From Kribbella sp. NBC_00382 (GTDB lineage: Bacteria > Actinomycetota > Actinomycetes > Propionibacteriales > Kribbellaceae), in assembly GCF_036067295.1 (NCBI RefSeq), contig NZ_CP107954.1, positions 4,836,001-4,900,000 of the forward strand: a DNA stretch of 64,000 bases. The letters run 5' to 3'. A model generated the notes under the pieces. The model worked only from the letters and a program-made list of their open reading frames with translations, searched no databases and was not told where the DNA came from. Positions 32,718 through 41,677 of the stretch are shown piece after piece. The translations under genes and the position numbers were made by a program. Within the stretch, counting starts at the first letter, position 1. The number at the start of each line of letters is the position of its first letter.

Positions 32718-33629
32718 TCAGCCGGGCTTGGCGGCCGGTTCGTACGTGGGGCAGGCGATGTTCGAGTGAACCGCCTGCGTCTTCGATCCCTGGCAGAGGT
32801 CGAGCGCTGCCTCGGCGCTGGGTAGCGCGGACAGGTAGACGACCCACATGTCGGTCTCCGGCTCGAGGCTGCTGTTCGCGATCCCCGGGTACTGCCCGTT
32901 GAGGAACATCGCCCGGCCCGGTACGCCGGCTGCGATCAGCTTGGCGGCCAGCTCCTTCGCGAGTTGCTGGGCATCCATACCGGCGTCTGTCGGGTACTGG
33001 TCGAGCACTGCGATCCACTGGCCGCGACGGAAGACAGGCGTGGCCGGGCCGGTGTTCGGCGTCGCGGACGTCCTGGTGGTGGACGTCTTGGCCACGGTGG
33101 GCTTGGGCGCCGTCGGCTTGGTCACCGGAGGCTTGCGATCAGCCTTCGCCGTGTTGACCGCCGCGGGCGCTGCGGCCGCGGCCTTCGTCTTGGGCGGTGC
33201 TGAGGTCTGCGGCGCCGCAACCGGCGGCTTGGACCCGCTCTGTGGCGACGGGGAGTTGCTGTTCGTCAGGACAAAAACAAAAGTCGCGACCACCGCGGTG
33301 CCCGCGATGATCGCGGCTCCGACCGCGGCAGTGGATCGCTTCGATTTCTTCCGGCCCGAATGGCTGGCGCTGTGACCCGACCCATGACCCCCGCCGTGAC
33401 CCGCTCCGCGGCCGGCCGAACGCTTGCCGGCCTCCATCCGCTCGCGGCGGTCGGCCTCGCTCTCCAACTGGGAGCCGGCCACATCCTTCGTCGGTACCGC
33501 GCGGCCGGCGCGGGCAGCCACCCGGCTGTCGCCGCCGTGGTTCAACGCACGCGCATTGGCCCGGCCTGTCGAGCGCCTCGTCCGGGTCGGTCCTTTCAGG
33601 TCATCCACGTGTGTCACGACAAAGGTCAT
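32718..33629 (-). CDS. Single-pass membrane protein with Pro/Ala/Lys linker and SPOR-like end
   Basis: A 303-residue protein. The first 95 residues are basic with a His/Gly/Ser-rich tract (GAGHGGGHGSGHSASHSGR), a transmembrane helix follows (about 101-121), then a Pro/Ala/Lys/Thr-rich linker of about 80 residues and a folded domain from residue 203 (GQWIAVLDQYPTDAG onward). The terminal domain has the size and strand order of SPOR-like peptidoglycan-binding domains, but the match is only suggestive. It is probably an envelope protein. It is convergent with the DUF5130 gene. Confidence 0.65.
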   Translation of the reverse strand: MTFVVTHVDDLKGPTRTRRSTGRANARALNHGGDSRVAARAGRAVPTKDVAGSQLESEADRRERMEAGKRSAGRGAGHGGGHGSGHSASHSGRKKSKRSTAAVGAAIIAGTAVVATFVFVLTNSNSPSPQSGSKPPVAAPQTSAPPKTKAAAAAPAAVNTAKADRKPPVTKPTAPKPTVAKTSTTRTSATPNTGPATPVFRRGQWIAVLDQYPTDAGMDAQQLAKELAAKLIAAGVPGRAMFLNGQYPGIANSSLEPETDMWVVYLSALPSAEAALDLCQGSKTQAVHSNIACPTYEPAAKPG

Positions 33630-33816
33630 CCCCAGAATCTCAGGTGAATATCTGGGTGCAGCTTAAACCGGGAAAGCGGAAAAGTGAGACCCCTTCAGGT
33701 GGTGAGAATCTCCTTCTGGACAAGGTGATCGCGGGCCGCGACCGGTTGACGACAGTGTGCCGACATCCAAGCGTTTGAATGTCACTGACCGCACATACGA
33801 AAGCACTGTCCGGAAT

Positions 33817-34344
33817 TCAGGTCCCGGACGGGATTCCGCCCTGTTTCGGTGCCGGACGGGTGTCCAGGCAGTCGTCCAGCCAGGTCTCCACGTCGACCTC
33901 GGCGTTCAGGATGTGGCTGACGTACGAGGCTCGCTCGTGGCTGAGGACCTCTTGTTCCCAGACACAAGGGGCGACGCCGATCGGGGCCGGCCGGAGGTCG
34001 TCGACGTCCATGCCGCGGAAGATGCTCAGGCGGGACTGGAAGTCCTTCGCCCAGCTCTGTACGACCAGGTAGGTCGCGTCGTCACTCAGATGCAGGACCA
34101 CCACGCCGAGCCCGATGGCGCCCATCGCGTCGTCGAACTCCAACTGCTTGGCAGCAGCGCTCCGGGCCACCGCCACCATCTGGTCGTCCCAGGAGCGCCC
34201 GCGGGCGGTGATCACGTACGGCTTCACCAGACGTCCGGTGAAGCGCCACGGCATCAGCGGTGTGACGGGACGCGGCCGGTAGGCCTCGGCCAGGCCGGTG
34301 AGGGCCACGGCCGAGGCGCCGGCTAACGAAGGGTCAGACCCCAT
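33817..34344 (-). CDS. Conserved protein downstream of pepN
   Basis: A 175-residue soluble protein starting MGSDPSLAGASAVALTGL; its ATG overlaps the pepN stop by 1 nt (TGATG), so it is co-translated with the aminopeptidase. It is rich in Trp and Arg and has no recognised catalytic motif. As I recall, M. tuberculosis has a similar-sized conserved gene, Rv2468c, next to pepN, which supports a real, conserved partner. An open frame further upstream lies within pepN and is not used. Confidence 0.7.
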   Translation of the reverse strand: MGSDPSLAGASAVALTGLAEAYRPRPVTPLMPWRFTGRLVKPYVITARGRSWDDQMVAVARSAAAKQLEFDDAMGAIGLGVVVLHLSDDATYLVVQSWAKDFQSRLSIFRGMDVDDLRPAPIGVAPCVWEQEVLSHERASYVSHILNAEVDVETWLDDCLDTRPAPKQGGIPSGT

Positions 34345-36917
34345 CAGCCGACCGCGTCGCGACGCTGGGCCTCCAGCGCACGCTCCAGGTCGGCACGGGC
34401 CTCTCCGACGTACCGGAGGGTCGGTGCGTCGACCGACTCGGCCTCGGCGTCCAGCCAACTGGTCAGCGCCTCCAGCGTGGACTGCTCCGGCAGGCCGCGC
34501 GGTGACAGGTACACGAGCACGTTCTCGCCCATGGACGAGCCGAGGCGGGTGTAGACGTCCTTGGCCGCGGTGAGGTACTTGCCGACGTACGGCCGGAGCA
34601 GGTCCTCCTGGCCCGGCTGCTGGAAGCCCAGGATGGTCCGGAACTGCGTCTCGTTCGGGGTGTCCCCGGCCTCGACGGCGATCTGCCACGCGTCGGCCTT
34701 GGCCTCGGCGGTCGGCCGGGCGGCACGCGCCTGGGCGGCCCGCTCTTGGCCGGTCATCGTGGTGTCGTGGGTCAGCTCTTCGTCGATCGCGTCCGCGTCG
34801 ACCCGGCCGAGCCTGGCCAGCGCGACGATCAGGGTCCAGCGCAGGTCGGTGTCGATCACCAGGCCGTCCGGCAGGTCAGTACCGGCGACCCAGGCGGCCA
34901 ACCGGTCCGCACCGGCCTCGGAGAACACGCCACCGATGTACGCCCGGGCGAACGCGAGCTGGTGGTCACTCCCCGGCTCGGCACTGGCCAGCAGGTCGGC
35001 CAGCGTCGCCTCGTACTGCGCCCGCAGCTCCGCGCGGTGCTCCGGCGCTGCATAGCTGTTGATCGTCGACGTGGCCTGCGCGAGCAGCGACCGTACGCCG
35101 GTGAGGTCCGTCTCCGCACGAACGCCCTTGAGCACGATGCCGACGTACTGGCTGGCCGGCATCTCCGCGTCGCGAGTCATGTCCCACGCGGCACCCCACG
35201 CCAGAGCCCGGGCCAGCGACTGGTCGAGCTTGTCGATCGAGTCGACCAGGGTGAGCCGGGACCGCTCGTCCAGCCGGATCTTGGCGTAGGTCAGGTCGTC
35301 GTCGTTCAGCAGCACCAGGTCCGGCTGGGTCGCGCCGACCAGCTCGGCGAGCTCGGTCCGCGGGCCGTCGATGTCGACCTCGAACCGCTCGGTCCGGACC
35401 AGGCCGGCGTCCGTGAGCCGGTACAGGCCGACGGCGAGCCGGTGCGGCCGCAGGGTCGGGTGGTCGGCGGCGGCGGTCTGCTCGATCGCGAAGTTCTGGA
35501 ACTTGCCGTCCGCGTCCACGCTGAAGTCGGCGCGCAGGGTGTTCACCCCGGCGGTCCGCAGCCAGCGCTCGGTCCAGTCGTCCAGATCGCGCCCGGACGC
35601 CTTCTCCAGCGGCTTGAGCAGGTCGGCCAGTTCGGTGTTGCCGAACGCGTGATCGGCGAAGTACTCCTTCAGCGCGGTGATGAAGGTGTCCTCACCGACG
35701 AAGGCGACCAGCTGGCGCAGGGTCGAGGCGCCCTTGGCGTAGGTGATGCCGTCGAAGTTCACCTCGACCGCGTGGAAGTCGACCATGTCGGCGGCGATCG
35801 GGTGCGTCGAGGGCAGCTGGTCCTGCCGGTACGCCCAGTTCTTCCGGGCGTTGCAGAAGGTCGTCCAGGCACCGGCGTACTTGGTCGTCGCGGTCGCCTG
35901 GGCCCAGTGGCTGGCCCATTCGGCGAACGACTCGTTCAGCCACAGGTCGTCCCACCAGGTCATCGTGACCAGGTCGCCGAACCACATGTGCGCGAGCTCG
36001 TGCAGCACGGTGTTCGCGCGGCTCTCCAGCTCGGCGTGGGTGGTCCGGCTGCGGTAGATGTACTCGTCCCGGATCGTCACGCAACCGGCGTTCTCCATCG
36101 CGCCCATGTTGTACTCCGGCACGAACGCCTGGTCGTACTTGTGGAACGGGTACGGCGTCCCGAAAGCGCGCTCGAACAGCTCGAAGCCCTGCTTGGTCAC
36201 CTCGAAGAGGTCGTCGACGTCGAGCGAGTCGGCCAGCGACGGGCGGCACAGCAACGACATCGGGTACGTGCCGTTCGGGCCCTCGTAGGCGTCGGTGACC
36301 ACGTGGTACGGGCCGGCCACGACGGCGGTGATGTAGGTCGAGATCGGCTCGGTCGGCGCGAACTGCCAGGTCGCCAGCTCCTCGCCGTTCTCACCCTTGT
36401 AGGGCTTCGGCTCAGGCGTCGGCGCGTTCGAGATGACGACCCAGCGGGCCGGCGCGGAGACGGTGAAGGTGAACGGTGCCTTCAGGTCCGGCTGCTCGAA
36501 GGTGGTGAACACCCGGCGGGCGTCCGGCACCTCGAACTGGGTGTAGAGGTAGGTCTCCTTGTCGGCCGGGTCGACCGAGCGGTGTAGCCCTTCACCGGTA
36601 CGCGAGTAGATGCAGTCGGCGACCACGACCAGCTCGTTGCGCTCGGCCAGGTCGTCGAGCTGCAACCGCGCTCCGTCGTACACGCTGTCCGGGTCGAGCG
36701 AGCGTCCGTTCAGCGTCACCTCCCGGACCGTCGCCGCGATCAGGTCGGCGAAGGTGCTCGCGCCGGCTTCGGCGGCGAAGGTGAGGGTGGTGGTCGACGC
36801 GAACGTCGCGGCTCCGCCCGCGGCGGTGGTCAGGTCGAGCTCGATCGCGTAGCTCACGTCACTGACCAGGCCGGCGCGGGTGCGCGCTTCATTGCGCGTC
36901 AGGTTGGTTCCAGGCAT
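34344..36917 (-). CDS. pepN: Aminopeptidase N (M1 family)
   Basis: An 857-residue zinc aminopeptidase, close to the usual length of about 860. The exopeptidase motif GAMENAG and the zinc site HELAHMWFGDLV with the distal Glu in WLNESFAEW are intact, and a catalytic Tyr lies further on. The last 320 residues form the ERAP1-like helical domain. It removes N-terminal residues from cytosolic peptides. The start MPGTNLTRNEARTRAG fits the family. It is divergent from the Rv2466c-like gene. Confidence 0.95.
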   Translation of the reverse strand: MPGTNLTRNEARTRAGLVSDVSYAIELDLTTAAGGAATFASTTTLTFAAEAGASTFADLIAATVREVTLNGRSLDPDSVYDGARLQLDDLAERNELVVVADCIYSRTGEGLHRSVDPADKETYLYTQFEVPDARRVFTTFEQPDLKAPFTFTVSAPARWVVISNAPTPEPKPYKGENGEELATWQFAPTEPISTYITAVVAGPYHVVTDAYEGPNGTYPMSLLCRPSLADSLDVDDLFEVTKQGFELFERAFGTPYPFHKYDQAFVPEYNMGAMENAGCVTIRDEYIYRSRTTHAELESRANTVLHELAHMWFGDLVTMTWWDDLWLNESFAEWASHWAQATATTKYAGAWTTFCNARKNWAYRQDQLPSTHPIAADMVDFHAVEVNFDGITYAKGASTLRQLVAFVGEDTFITALKEYFADHAFGNTELADLLKPLEKASGRDLDDWTERWLRTAGVNTLRADFSVDADGKFQNFAIEQTAAADHPTLRPHRLAVGLYRLTDAGLVRTERFEVDIDGPRTELAELVGATQPDLVLLNDDDLTYAKIRLDERSRLTLVDSIDKLDQSLARALAWGAAWDMTRDAEMPASQYVGIVLKGVRAETDLTGVRSLLAQATSTINSYAAPEHRAELRAQYEATLADLLASAEPGSDHQLAFARAYIGGVFSEAGADRLAAWVAGTDLPDGLVIDTDLRWTLIVALARLGRVDADAIDEELTHDTTMTGQERAAQARAARPTAEAKADAWQIAVEAGDTPNETQFRTILGFQQPGQEDLLRPYVGKYLTAAKDVYTRLGSSMGENVLVYLSPRGLPEQSTLEALTSWLDAEAESVDAPTLRYVGEARADLERALEAQRRDAVG

Positions 36918-37142
36918 GTCGGCATCCTATGCACCTGGATGCGTGCAGCGCCGAGGGATTCCCCGCGACTTGCGCAACCTGTGGGAAACCGTTGTCAGAG
37001 CTTGATCCGCTGCTGCCCCACGGTGACCGGCCGGTTCCCGCTGGTGACTGGTCTGGTCCGCTGCCCGTCCGCTGCTCGTCCGCTGGGCGAGACGCCACGC
37101 TGCCCGGAGTACGACATGGTTTCAGTTTGTACGATCGACAAC

Positions 37143-37739
37143 ATGACCCCCACCGCTGATTTCTGGTTCGACCCGGCCTGCCCCTGGGCCTGGATGACGT
37201 CTCGCTGGATGCTCGAGGTCGAGCAGGTCCGGGACGTGAAGACCGCCTGGCACGTGATGAGCCTGGCGATCCTGAACGAGGACCGTGACGAGCACGACGA
37301 GAACTGGCAGCGCAAGCTCGGCCGGGTCCGGGTGCTGATCGCCGCCGAGCAGGCGCACGGCAACGAGGTCCTGTTGCCGCTCTACACCGCACTCGGAAAC
37401 CGCATCCATGTCGACGGTCGCGGCGGCCAGGACGACGCCGTGCTCGCCGAGGCACTCGAGGAGGCCGGCCTGCCGGCCTCGCTGCTGGACGCTGCGGACA
37501 CGGACAAGTACGACGACGCGCTGCGCAAGTCGCACCTCGCCGGGATGGACCTGGTCGGCATGGAGGTCGGTACGCCGGTCATCGCCGTCGAGGGCACCGC
37601 GTTCTTCGGCCCGGTCGTCACGCCGGCGCCCAAGGGTGAGGCGGCCGGCAAGCTCTGGGACGGCGTCCGGCTGGTCGCGGCGACCGACGGATTCTTCGAG
37701 CTGAAGCGCACCCGGGACCGGAGTCCCAGCTTCGAATAA
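37143..37739 (+). CDS. DsbA-like protein of the mycothiol-dependent Rv2466c family
   Basis: A 198-residue thioredoxin-fold protein. The N-terminus ADFWFDPACPWAWMTSRW matches the Rv2466c family of M. tuberculosis over most of its length (for example WHVMSLAILNEDRDE, AAEQAHGNEVLLPLYTALG, ELKRTR near the end). The active site reads CPWA, so the second cysteine of the CPWC motif reported for Rv2466c is missing; a monothiol mechanism with mycothiol is plausible. It lies between pepN and rpiB as in mycobacteria, apart from one extra gene. Confidence 0.88.
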   Translation: MTPTADFWFDPACPWAWMTSRWMLEVEQVRDVKTAWHVMSLAILNEDRDEHDENWQRKLGRVRVLIAAEQAHGNEVLLPLYTALGNRIHVDGRGGQDDAVLAEALEEAGLPASLLDAADTDKYDDALRKSHLAGMDLVGMEVGTPVIAVEGTAFFGPVVTPAPKGEAAGKLWDGVRLVAATDGFFELKRTRDRSPSFE

Positions 37740-37813
37740 TGCTTCGAACTCGCTGAGAAGGCTTGAACGTTCCACCGGTCCGAGCGAAGGTTACTCACCA
37801 AGTTAATCGTTCA

Positions 37814-38866
37814 ATGGTGAGTAGGTTGCTAGTGGAGCTTCTGCAGAGTGACGAGACGGTCGTCGTGCCTCTGGGTGTGACGGCCGGCCTCGCGGTGTTC
37901 GACCGGGAGACCGGGCAGTTCACCGACGTGCTCAATCCGGATCTGCAGTTCCGGTCGGCGTCGGTGGTGAAGCTGCTGCTGGTGCTCGACTTCCTGTGGG
38001 ACCGCGGGCCGGCGTACGACATCCCGGCGGCCGACCGGTCCCGGCTCGAGCTGATGCTCCGCAGCAGTGACGACGACGCGGCCAGCTACTACTGGGACCA
38101 CCTCGGTGGCGCCACGATCATCGACCGGATGGTGACGCGGCTCGGCCTGACCCACACGGCCGGGCCGCCCGCCACCCACCCGGGCTTCTGGGGGTACGCG
38201 GCCTTCACTGCCGCCGACACCGTGCGGATCTACCGCTACCTGCTCGACCAGGCGCCCGAGCCGGTTCGGGACTTCGTGATGGGCAACCTGCACCAGGCAA
38301 CCCGCTACGGCACCGACGGCTTCGACCAGTACTTCGGAATCGCGTCGGTCTTCGACCCCGCCTTCTCCATCAAGCAGGGCTGGTCGGGCTTCCCCACCTC
38401 GAGTGGGTTCGGGCATGACAAGAGCAAGCCCAAGCAGTCCGCCGTGGACCTCACCAGCGAGGCACTGCACACCACTGGGACCGCAGGCCCGAGTGACCGG
38501 ACCATCGTCGCGGTCTACACGCTGCACCCCAACGGAACGGGATACGGCAAGGCCTACACCGACGTGACCCGGCTGACCCGGACGCTGAACGTGCCGGGCG
38601 CGGTGAAGACGCCAGGGAACTGGGTGACGACCACTGAGTCCGGCGTACGGGTTCGGTCGGCGCCCAACACGTCGGGCGGCGTCCTCGGGACCCTGCCGTC
38701 GGGGGTCGACGTACTGGTGAGCTGTCAGAAGAAGGGGCAGCTGATCGACGCTCCGCCGCGCAGTAGCGAGTGGTGGGCCTACCTGCCCAAGTACAACGGG
38801 TACGTGACCAACGTGTACGTCGGCAGCGGAGGGCCGAAGCTGCCCGGCGTACCGGACTGTCCGTAG
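37814..38866 (+). CDS. Serine hydrolase (beta-lactamase fold) with C-terminal SH3-like domain
   Basis: A 350-residue protein. The SxxK motif is SASVVKLLLVLDF (Ser about 50), with SSDDDAASYYW in place of the usual SDN segment, so the fold is a class A-like transpeptidase or beta-lactamase relative. The last 75 residues (GVRVRSAPNTSGGVLGTLPSG) are a bacterial SH3 domain, common in cell-wall binding proteins. No signal peptide is seen, and the ATG at 37814 is weakly supported; a TTG upstream at 37763 is possible. It is inserted between the Rv2466c and rpiB homologues. Confidence 0.75.
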   Translation: MVSRLLVELLQSDETVVVPLGVTAGLAVFDRETGQFTDVLNPDLQFRSASVVKLLLVLDFLWDRGPAYDIPAADRSRLELMLRSSDDDAASYYWDHLGGATIIDRMVTRLGLTHTAGPPATHPGFWGYAAFTAADTVRIYRYLLDQAPEPVRDFVMGNLHQATRYGTDGFDQYFGIASVFDPAFSIKQGWSGFPTSSGFGHDKSKPKQSAVDLTSEALHTTGTAGPSDRTIVAVYTLHPNGTGYGKAYTDVTRLTRTLNVPGAVKTPGNWVTTTESGVRVRSAPNTSGGVLGTLPSGVDVLVSCQKKGQLIDAPPRSSEWWAYLPKYNGYVTNVYVGSGGPKLPGVPDCP

Positions 38867-38886
38867 AACCTGCAAGACTTCACAGC

Positions 38887-39366
38887 ATGCGAGTGCACAT
38901 CGGCTCTGATCACGCCGGCTTCGACCTGAAGAACCATCTGGTCCAGCACCTCAAGGGTGCCGGGCATGACGTTGTCGACCACGGCCCGGCCGTGTTCGAC
39001 GCGGTGGACGACTATCCGCCGTTCTGCCTGCGGGCAGCCGAGGGGACCGTCGGTGACGAGGGCAGCCTCGGCATCGTGATCGGTGGCTCGGGCAACGGTG
39101 AGCAGATCGCCGCGAACAAGGTGAAGGGCGTCCGGGCCGCACTGGCCTGGAGTGCCGAGACCGCTGAGCTCGGCCGCCTGCACAACAACGCGAACGTGGT
39201 CAGCGTCGGCGCGCGGATGCACAGCGAGGCGGAGGCGACCACGTTCGTGGACGTCTTCCTCTCCACCGCGTACTCCGGCGAGGAGCGGCACACCCGGCGG
39301 ATCGAGATGCTGTCCGCCTACGAGGAGACCGGCGAACTGCCGCCGTTGCCGTCCTCTTCCTCCTGA
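38887..39366 (+). CDS. rpiB: Ribose-5-phosphate isomerase B
   Basis: A 159-residue RpiB/LacAB protein. The phosphate and substrate elements IGSDHAGFDLK at the N-terminus and GGSGNGEQIAANKVKG mark the actinobacterial RpiB type, which uses a Glu (in GNGE) as base instead of the Cys of other species. It interconverts ribose- and ribulose-5-phosphate. It starts 20 nt after the serine hydrolase gene and is followed by the Nei glycosylase gene, as in M. tuberculosis. Confidence 0.93.
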   Translation: MRVHIGSDHAGFDLKNHLVQHLKGAGHDVVDHGPAVFDAVDDYPPFCLRAAEGTVGDEGSLGIVIGGSGNGEQIAANKVKGVRAALAWSAETAELGRLHNNANVVSVGARMHSEAEATTFVDVFLSTAYSGEERHTRRIEMLSAYEETGELPPLPSSSS

Positions 39367-39507
39367 TCCTTCCGCTTGCGGGCCGGCCGGTCCGGGGTAC
39401 GGGGCCTGGAGACGTCCCGGGCCCGCATGGAACGGCCGGTCCCGACCACAGCCGGAGTCGGCGCGCCGCTACGGCCTTTACCTGATGTCAGACCCATAAG
39501 AGGAATC

Positions 39508-40347
39508 ATGCCCGAAGGTCACACCCTGCATCGGCTCGCCAACGACGTCTGGGACGACTTCGGCGGCCGCGTGGTCCGCGCGTCGAGCCCGCAAGGCCGG
39601 TTCGTCGAGGGCGCCGCGCTGCTCGACGGGCACGTCCTGCGCGGGACCGAGGCGCACGGCAAGCACTTCCTGGCCGACTTCGAGGGCGCGGGCTGGCTGC
39701 ACATCCACCTCGGGCTGATCGGCAAGATGGACTTCGGCACGATCGAGCCCGGCGTCGCCGCGCCGCAACCCGTGGGCCAGGTCCGGCTCAGGTTGCAGAA
39801 CGCGTCGGCGTACTCCGATCTGCGCGGCGCGACCGTCTGCGAAGTACTGACCGACGGCGAGCGTGAGGCGCTGCTCAAGCGTCTCGGGCCCGACCCGCTG
39901 CGCGACGACGCCGATCCCGAGCCGGCCTGGAAACGGATCCACCGCAGCAAGCTGCCGATCGGCCAGCTGCTGATGGACCAGGAAGTCCTGAGCGGCGTCG
40001 GCAACGTGTACCGGGCCGAGGTGCTGTTCCGGGCGAAGCTGCACCCCAAGACGCCCGGCCACCTGGTCAAGAAGAAGGAATGGCAGGGGATGTGGACCGA
40101 CCTGGTCGCGCTGATGAAGTACGGCGTCGAGACCGGCCGGATCGACACCGTTGCCGACGACCACACCCCCGAGGCGATGGGCCGCGACGCCCGCCAGGAC
40201 GACCACGGCGGTGAGGTCTACGTGTACCGCCGGCAGGGTCAGCACTGTTACGTCTGCGACTCGGTGATCCGGACCGAGATCCTGGCCGGGCGCAACCTTT
40301 TCTGGTGCCCGAAGTGCCAGCGGACCGGTCTGACCCGGCGCGGCTGA
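39508..40347 (+). CDS. nei: Fpg/Nei family DNA glycosylase (endonuclease VIII type)
   Basis: A 279-residue glycosylase/AP lyase. The mature N-terminus PEGHTLHRLA supplies the catalytic Pro and Glu; the H2TH segment is present, and the zinc finger CYVCDSVIRTEILAGRNLFWC is complete with CPKC at the end. It excises oxidised pyrimidines. AAGAGGAA lies just upstream of the ATG at 39508. Family starts with MPEGHTLHRLA and the neighbours match the Rv2464c gene order. Nei is the better label than MutM, because the residues after the first turn differ from Fpg. Confidence 0.9.
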   Translation: MPEGHTLHRLANDVWDDFGGRVVRASSPQGRFVEGAALLDGHVLRGTEAHGKHFLADFEGAGWLHIHLGLIGKMDFGTIEPGVAAPQPVGQVRLRLQNASAYSDLRGATVCEVLTDGEREALLKRLGPDPLRDDADPEPAWKRIHRSKLPIGQLLMDQEVLSGVGNVYRAEVLFRAKLHPKTPGHLVKKKEWQGMWTDLVALMKYGVETGRIDTVADDHTPEAMGRDARQDDHGGEVYVYRRQGQHCYVCDSVIRTEILAGRNLFWCPKCQRTGLTRRG

Positions 40348-40435
40348 TTTTTCCCGTATCAATTGAGAAAAGGCTGCAATCAGTTTGTGACAATGTGATG
40401 CGCGGACCGGACGGCGCCGTTATCTTCATCTCACC

Positions 40436-41623
40436 ATGAGTAGCGGCGGTGGCGGCAACGCTGTTGTGCGACGGGTCGGCAGGCGGGCCGAGTCGCTGCT
40501 TCGGCGCGCGCGGACATCACACCAGCTGGTCTTCGTCGGTCTGCTGGCGTTGACGGTCACGATCAGTTCCGCCGCACTGGCGATGCCGTCCTTCATACCC
40601 ACTAGTTCGCTGGTCATACCTCTTCTGCTCGGCGGATTGATGCTGCGCTTCCGCCCGCTGGTGCTGCTGACGGTTTTCGCGCTGATCACCGGCACGTACG
40701 TCGTGTCGGAACGGGCAGCCGGATTGCCGAAGACGGGGTTCGTGGTGGTGCTCGGGCTGATCGCCTGGATCATCCTCACCGGGGCGAAGGTGCGCAGCCG
40801 GCTCGGAGTACAGGGCACCCGCGGCGAGATGATGCTGATGGAGCTGCGCGACACGCTGACGGCTCAGGGCGAGTTGCCGGAGCTGCCGTCGGGATGGCGG
40901 GCCGAGCAGGCCATCCGGTCGGCGGGTGGGGCGTCCTTCTCCGGCGACTTCGTGGTGTCGACGACGCGGGCGGACGAGGTACTCGAGATCGCGCTGGTCG
41001 ATGTGTCAGGCAAGGGAATCGATGCCGGGACGAGGGCGCTGCTGCTGTCCGGGGCCTTCGGCGGGTTGCTGGGGGTGGTACCGGTCGAGGAGTTCCTGCC
41101 GGCGGCCAACCATTATCTGCGGCGGCAGGACTGGCACGACGACTTCGCGACCGTGGTGCATGTGACGGTGGACCTGCGGACCGGGGCGTTCGAGGTACGG
41201 ACCGCGGGGCATCCGCCGGCGATCCAGTTCGACGCGTGGTCGGGGCGGTGGCAAACGCGGGTTGCCGACGGGCCGCTGCTCGGGCTGGTCGAGACGCCGG
41301 ACTTCGTGGTGGATCGCGGCGAGCTGAAGATGGGGGACGCGCTGTTCCTCTACAGCGACGGCATGGTCGAGACGCCGCGGCGCGACATCGAGCGGGGGAC
41401 CGACCGGCTGGTGGGGCACGCCGAGCGGCTGATCGCGACGGGCTTCAAGGGTGCGGCGCTGGAGTTGGTCGACGAGATCGGCGGGCCGGGCGACGACTCG
41501 GCGATCGTGGTCATCCACCGCAAGACGAACCCGTCGGAGTCGCCGGACCTCGCGACCGCGCGCCCAAGGTTCACCACGAAGACGCAACGTCGTAAGGCAG
41601 CAATGCTTCGCTACGCCCGCTAG
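40436..41623 (+). CDS. Membrane-anchored PP2C-type serine phosphatase (SpoIIE/RsbU-like)
   Basis: A 395-residue protein. Three to four hydrophobic segments in residues 30-125 anchor it; the SpoIIE domain follows from about 160, with SFSGDF, DVSGKGIDAGTRALLLSG, GHPPAIQ, LYSDGMVETPRRD and GPGDDSAIVVIH, all metal-binding Asp positions intact. No GAF, PAS or HAMP domain is present, so the signal must enter through the membrane part. It probably dephosphorylates an anti-sigma-factor antagonist in a general stress partner-switching pathway; no such partner gene lies nearby. Confidence 0.88.
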   Translation: MSSGGGGNAVVRRVGRRAESLLRRARTSHQLVFVGLLALTVTISSAALAMPSFIPTSSLVIPLLLGGLMLRFRPLVLLTVFALITGTYVVSERAAGLPKTGFVVVLGLIAWIILTGAKVRSRLGVQGTRGEMMLMELRDTLTAQGELPELPSGWRAEQAIRSAGGASFSGDFVVSTTRADEVLEIALVDVSGKGIDAGTRALLLSGAFGGLLGVVPVEEFLPAANHYLRRQDWHDDFATVVHVTVDLRTGAFEVRTAGHPPAIQFDAWSGRWQTRVADGPLLGLVETPDFVVDRGELKMGDALFLYSDGMVETPRRDIERGTDRLVGHAERLIATGFKGAALELVDEIGGPGDDSAIVVIHRKTNPSESPDLATARPRFTTKTQRRKAAMLRYAR

Positions 41624-41677
41624 CCAGGCGCATACTGCTGGAGAGAGCCACTCTCGTCGCTCGAACGGGGCAGTGCC

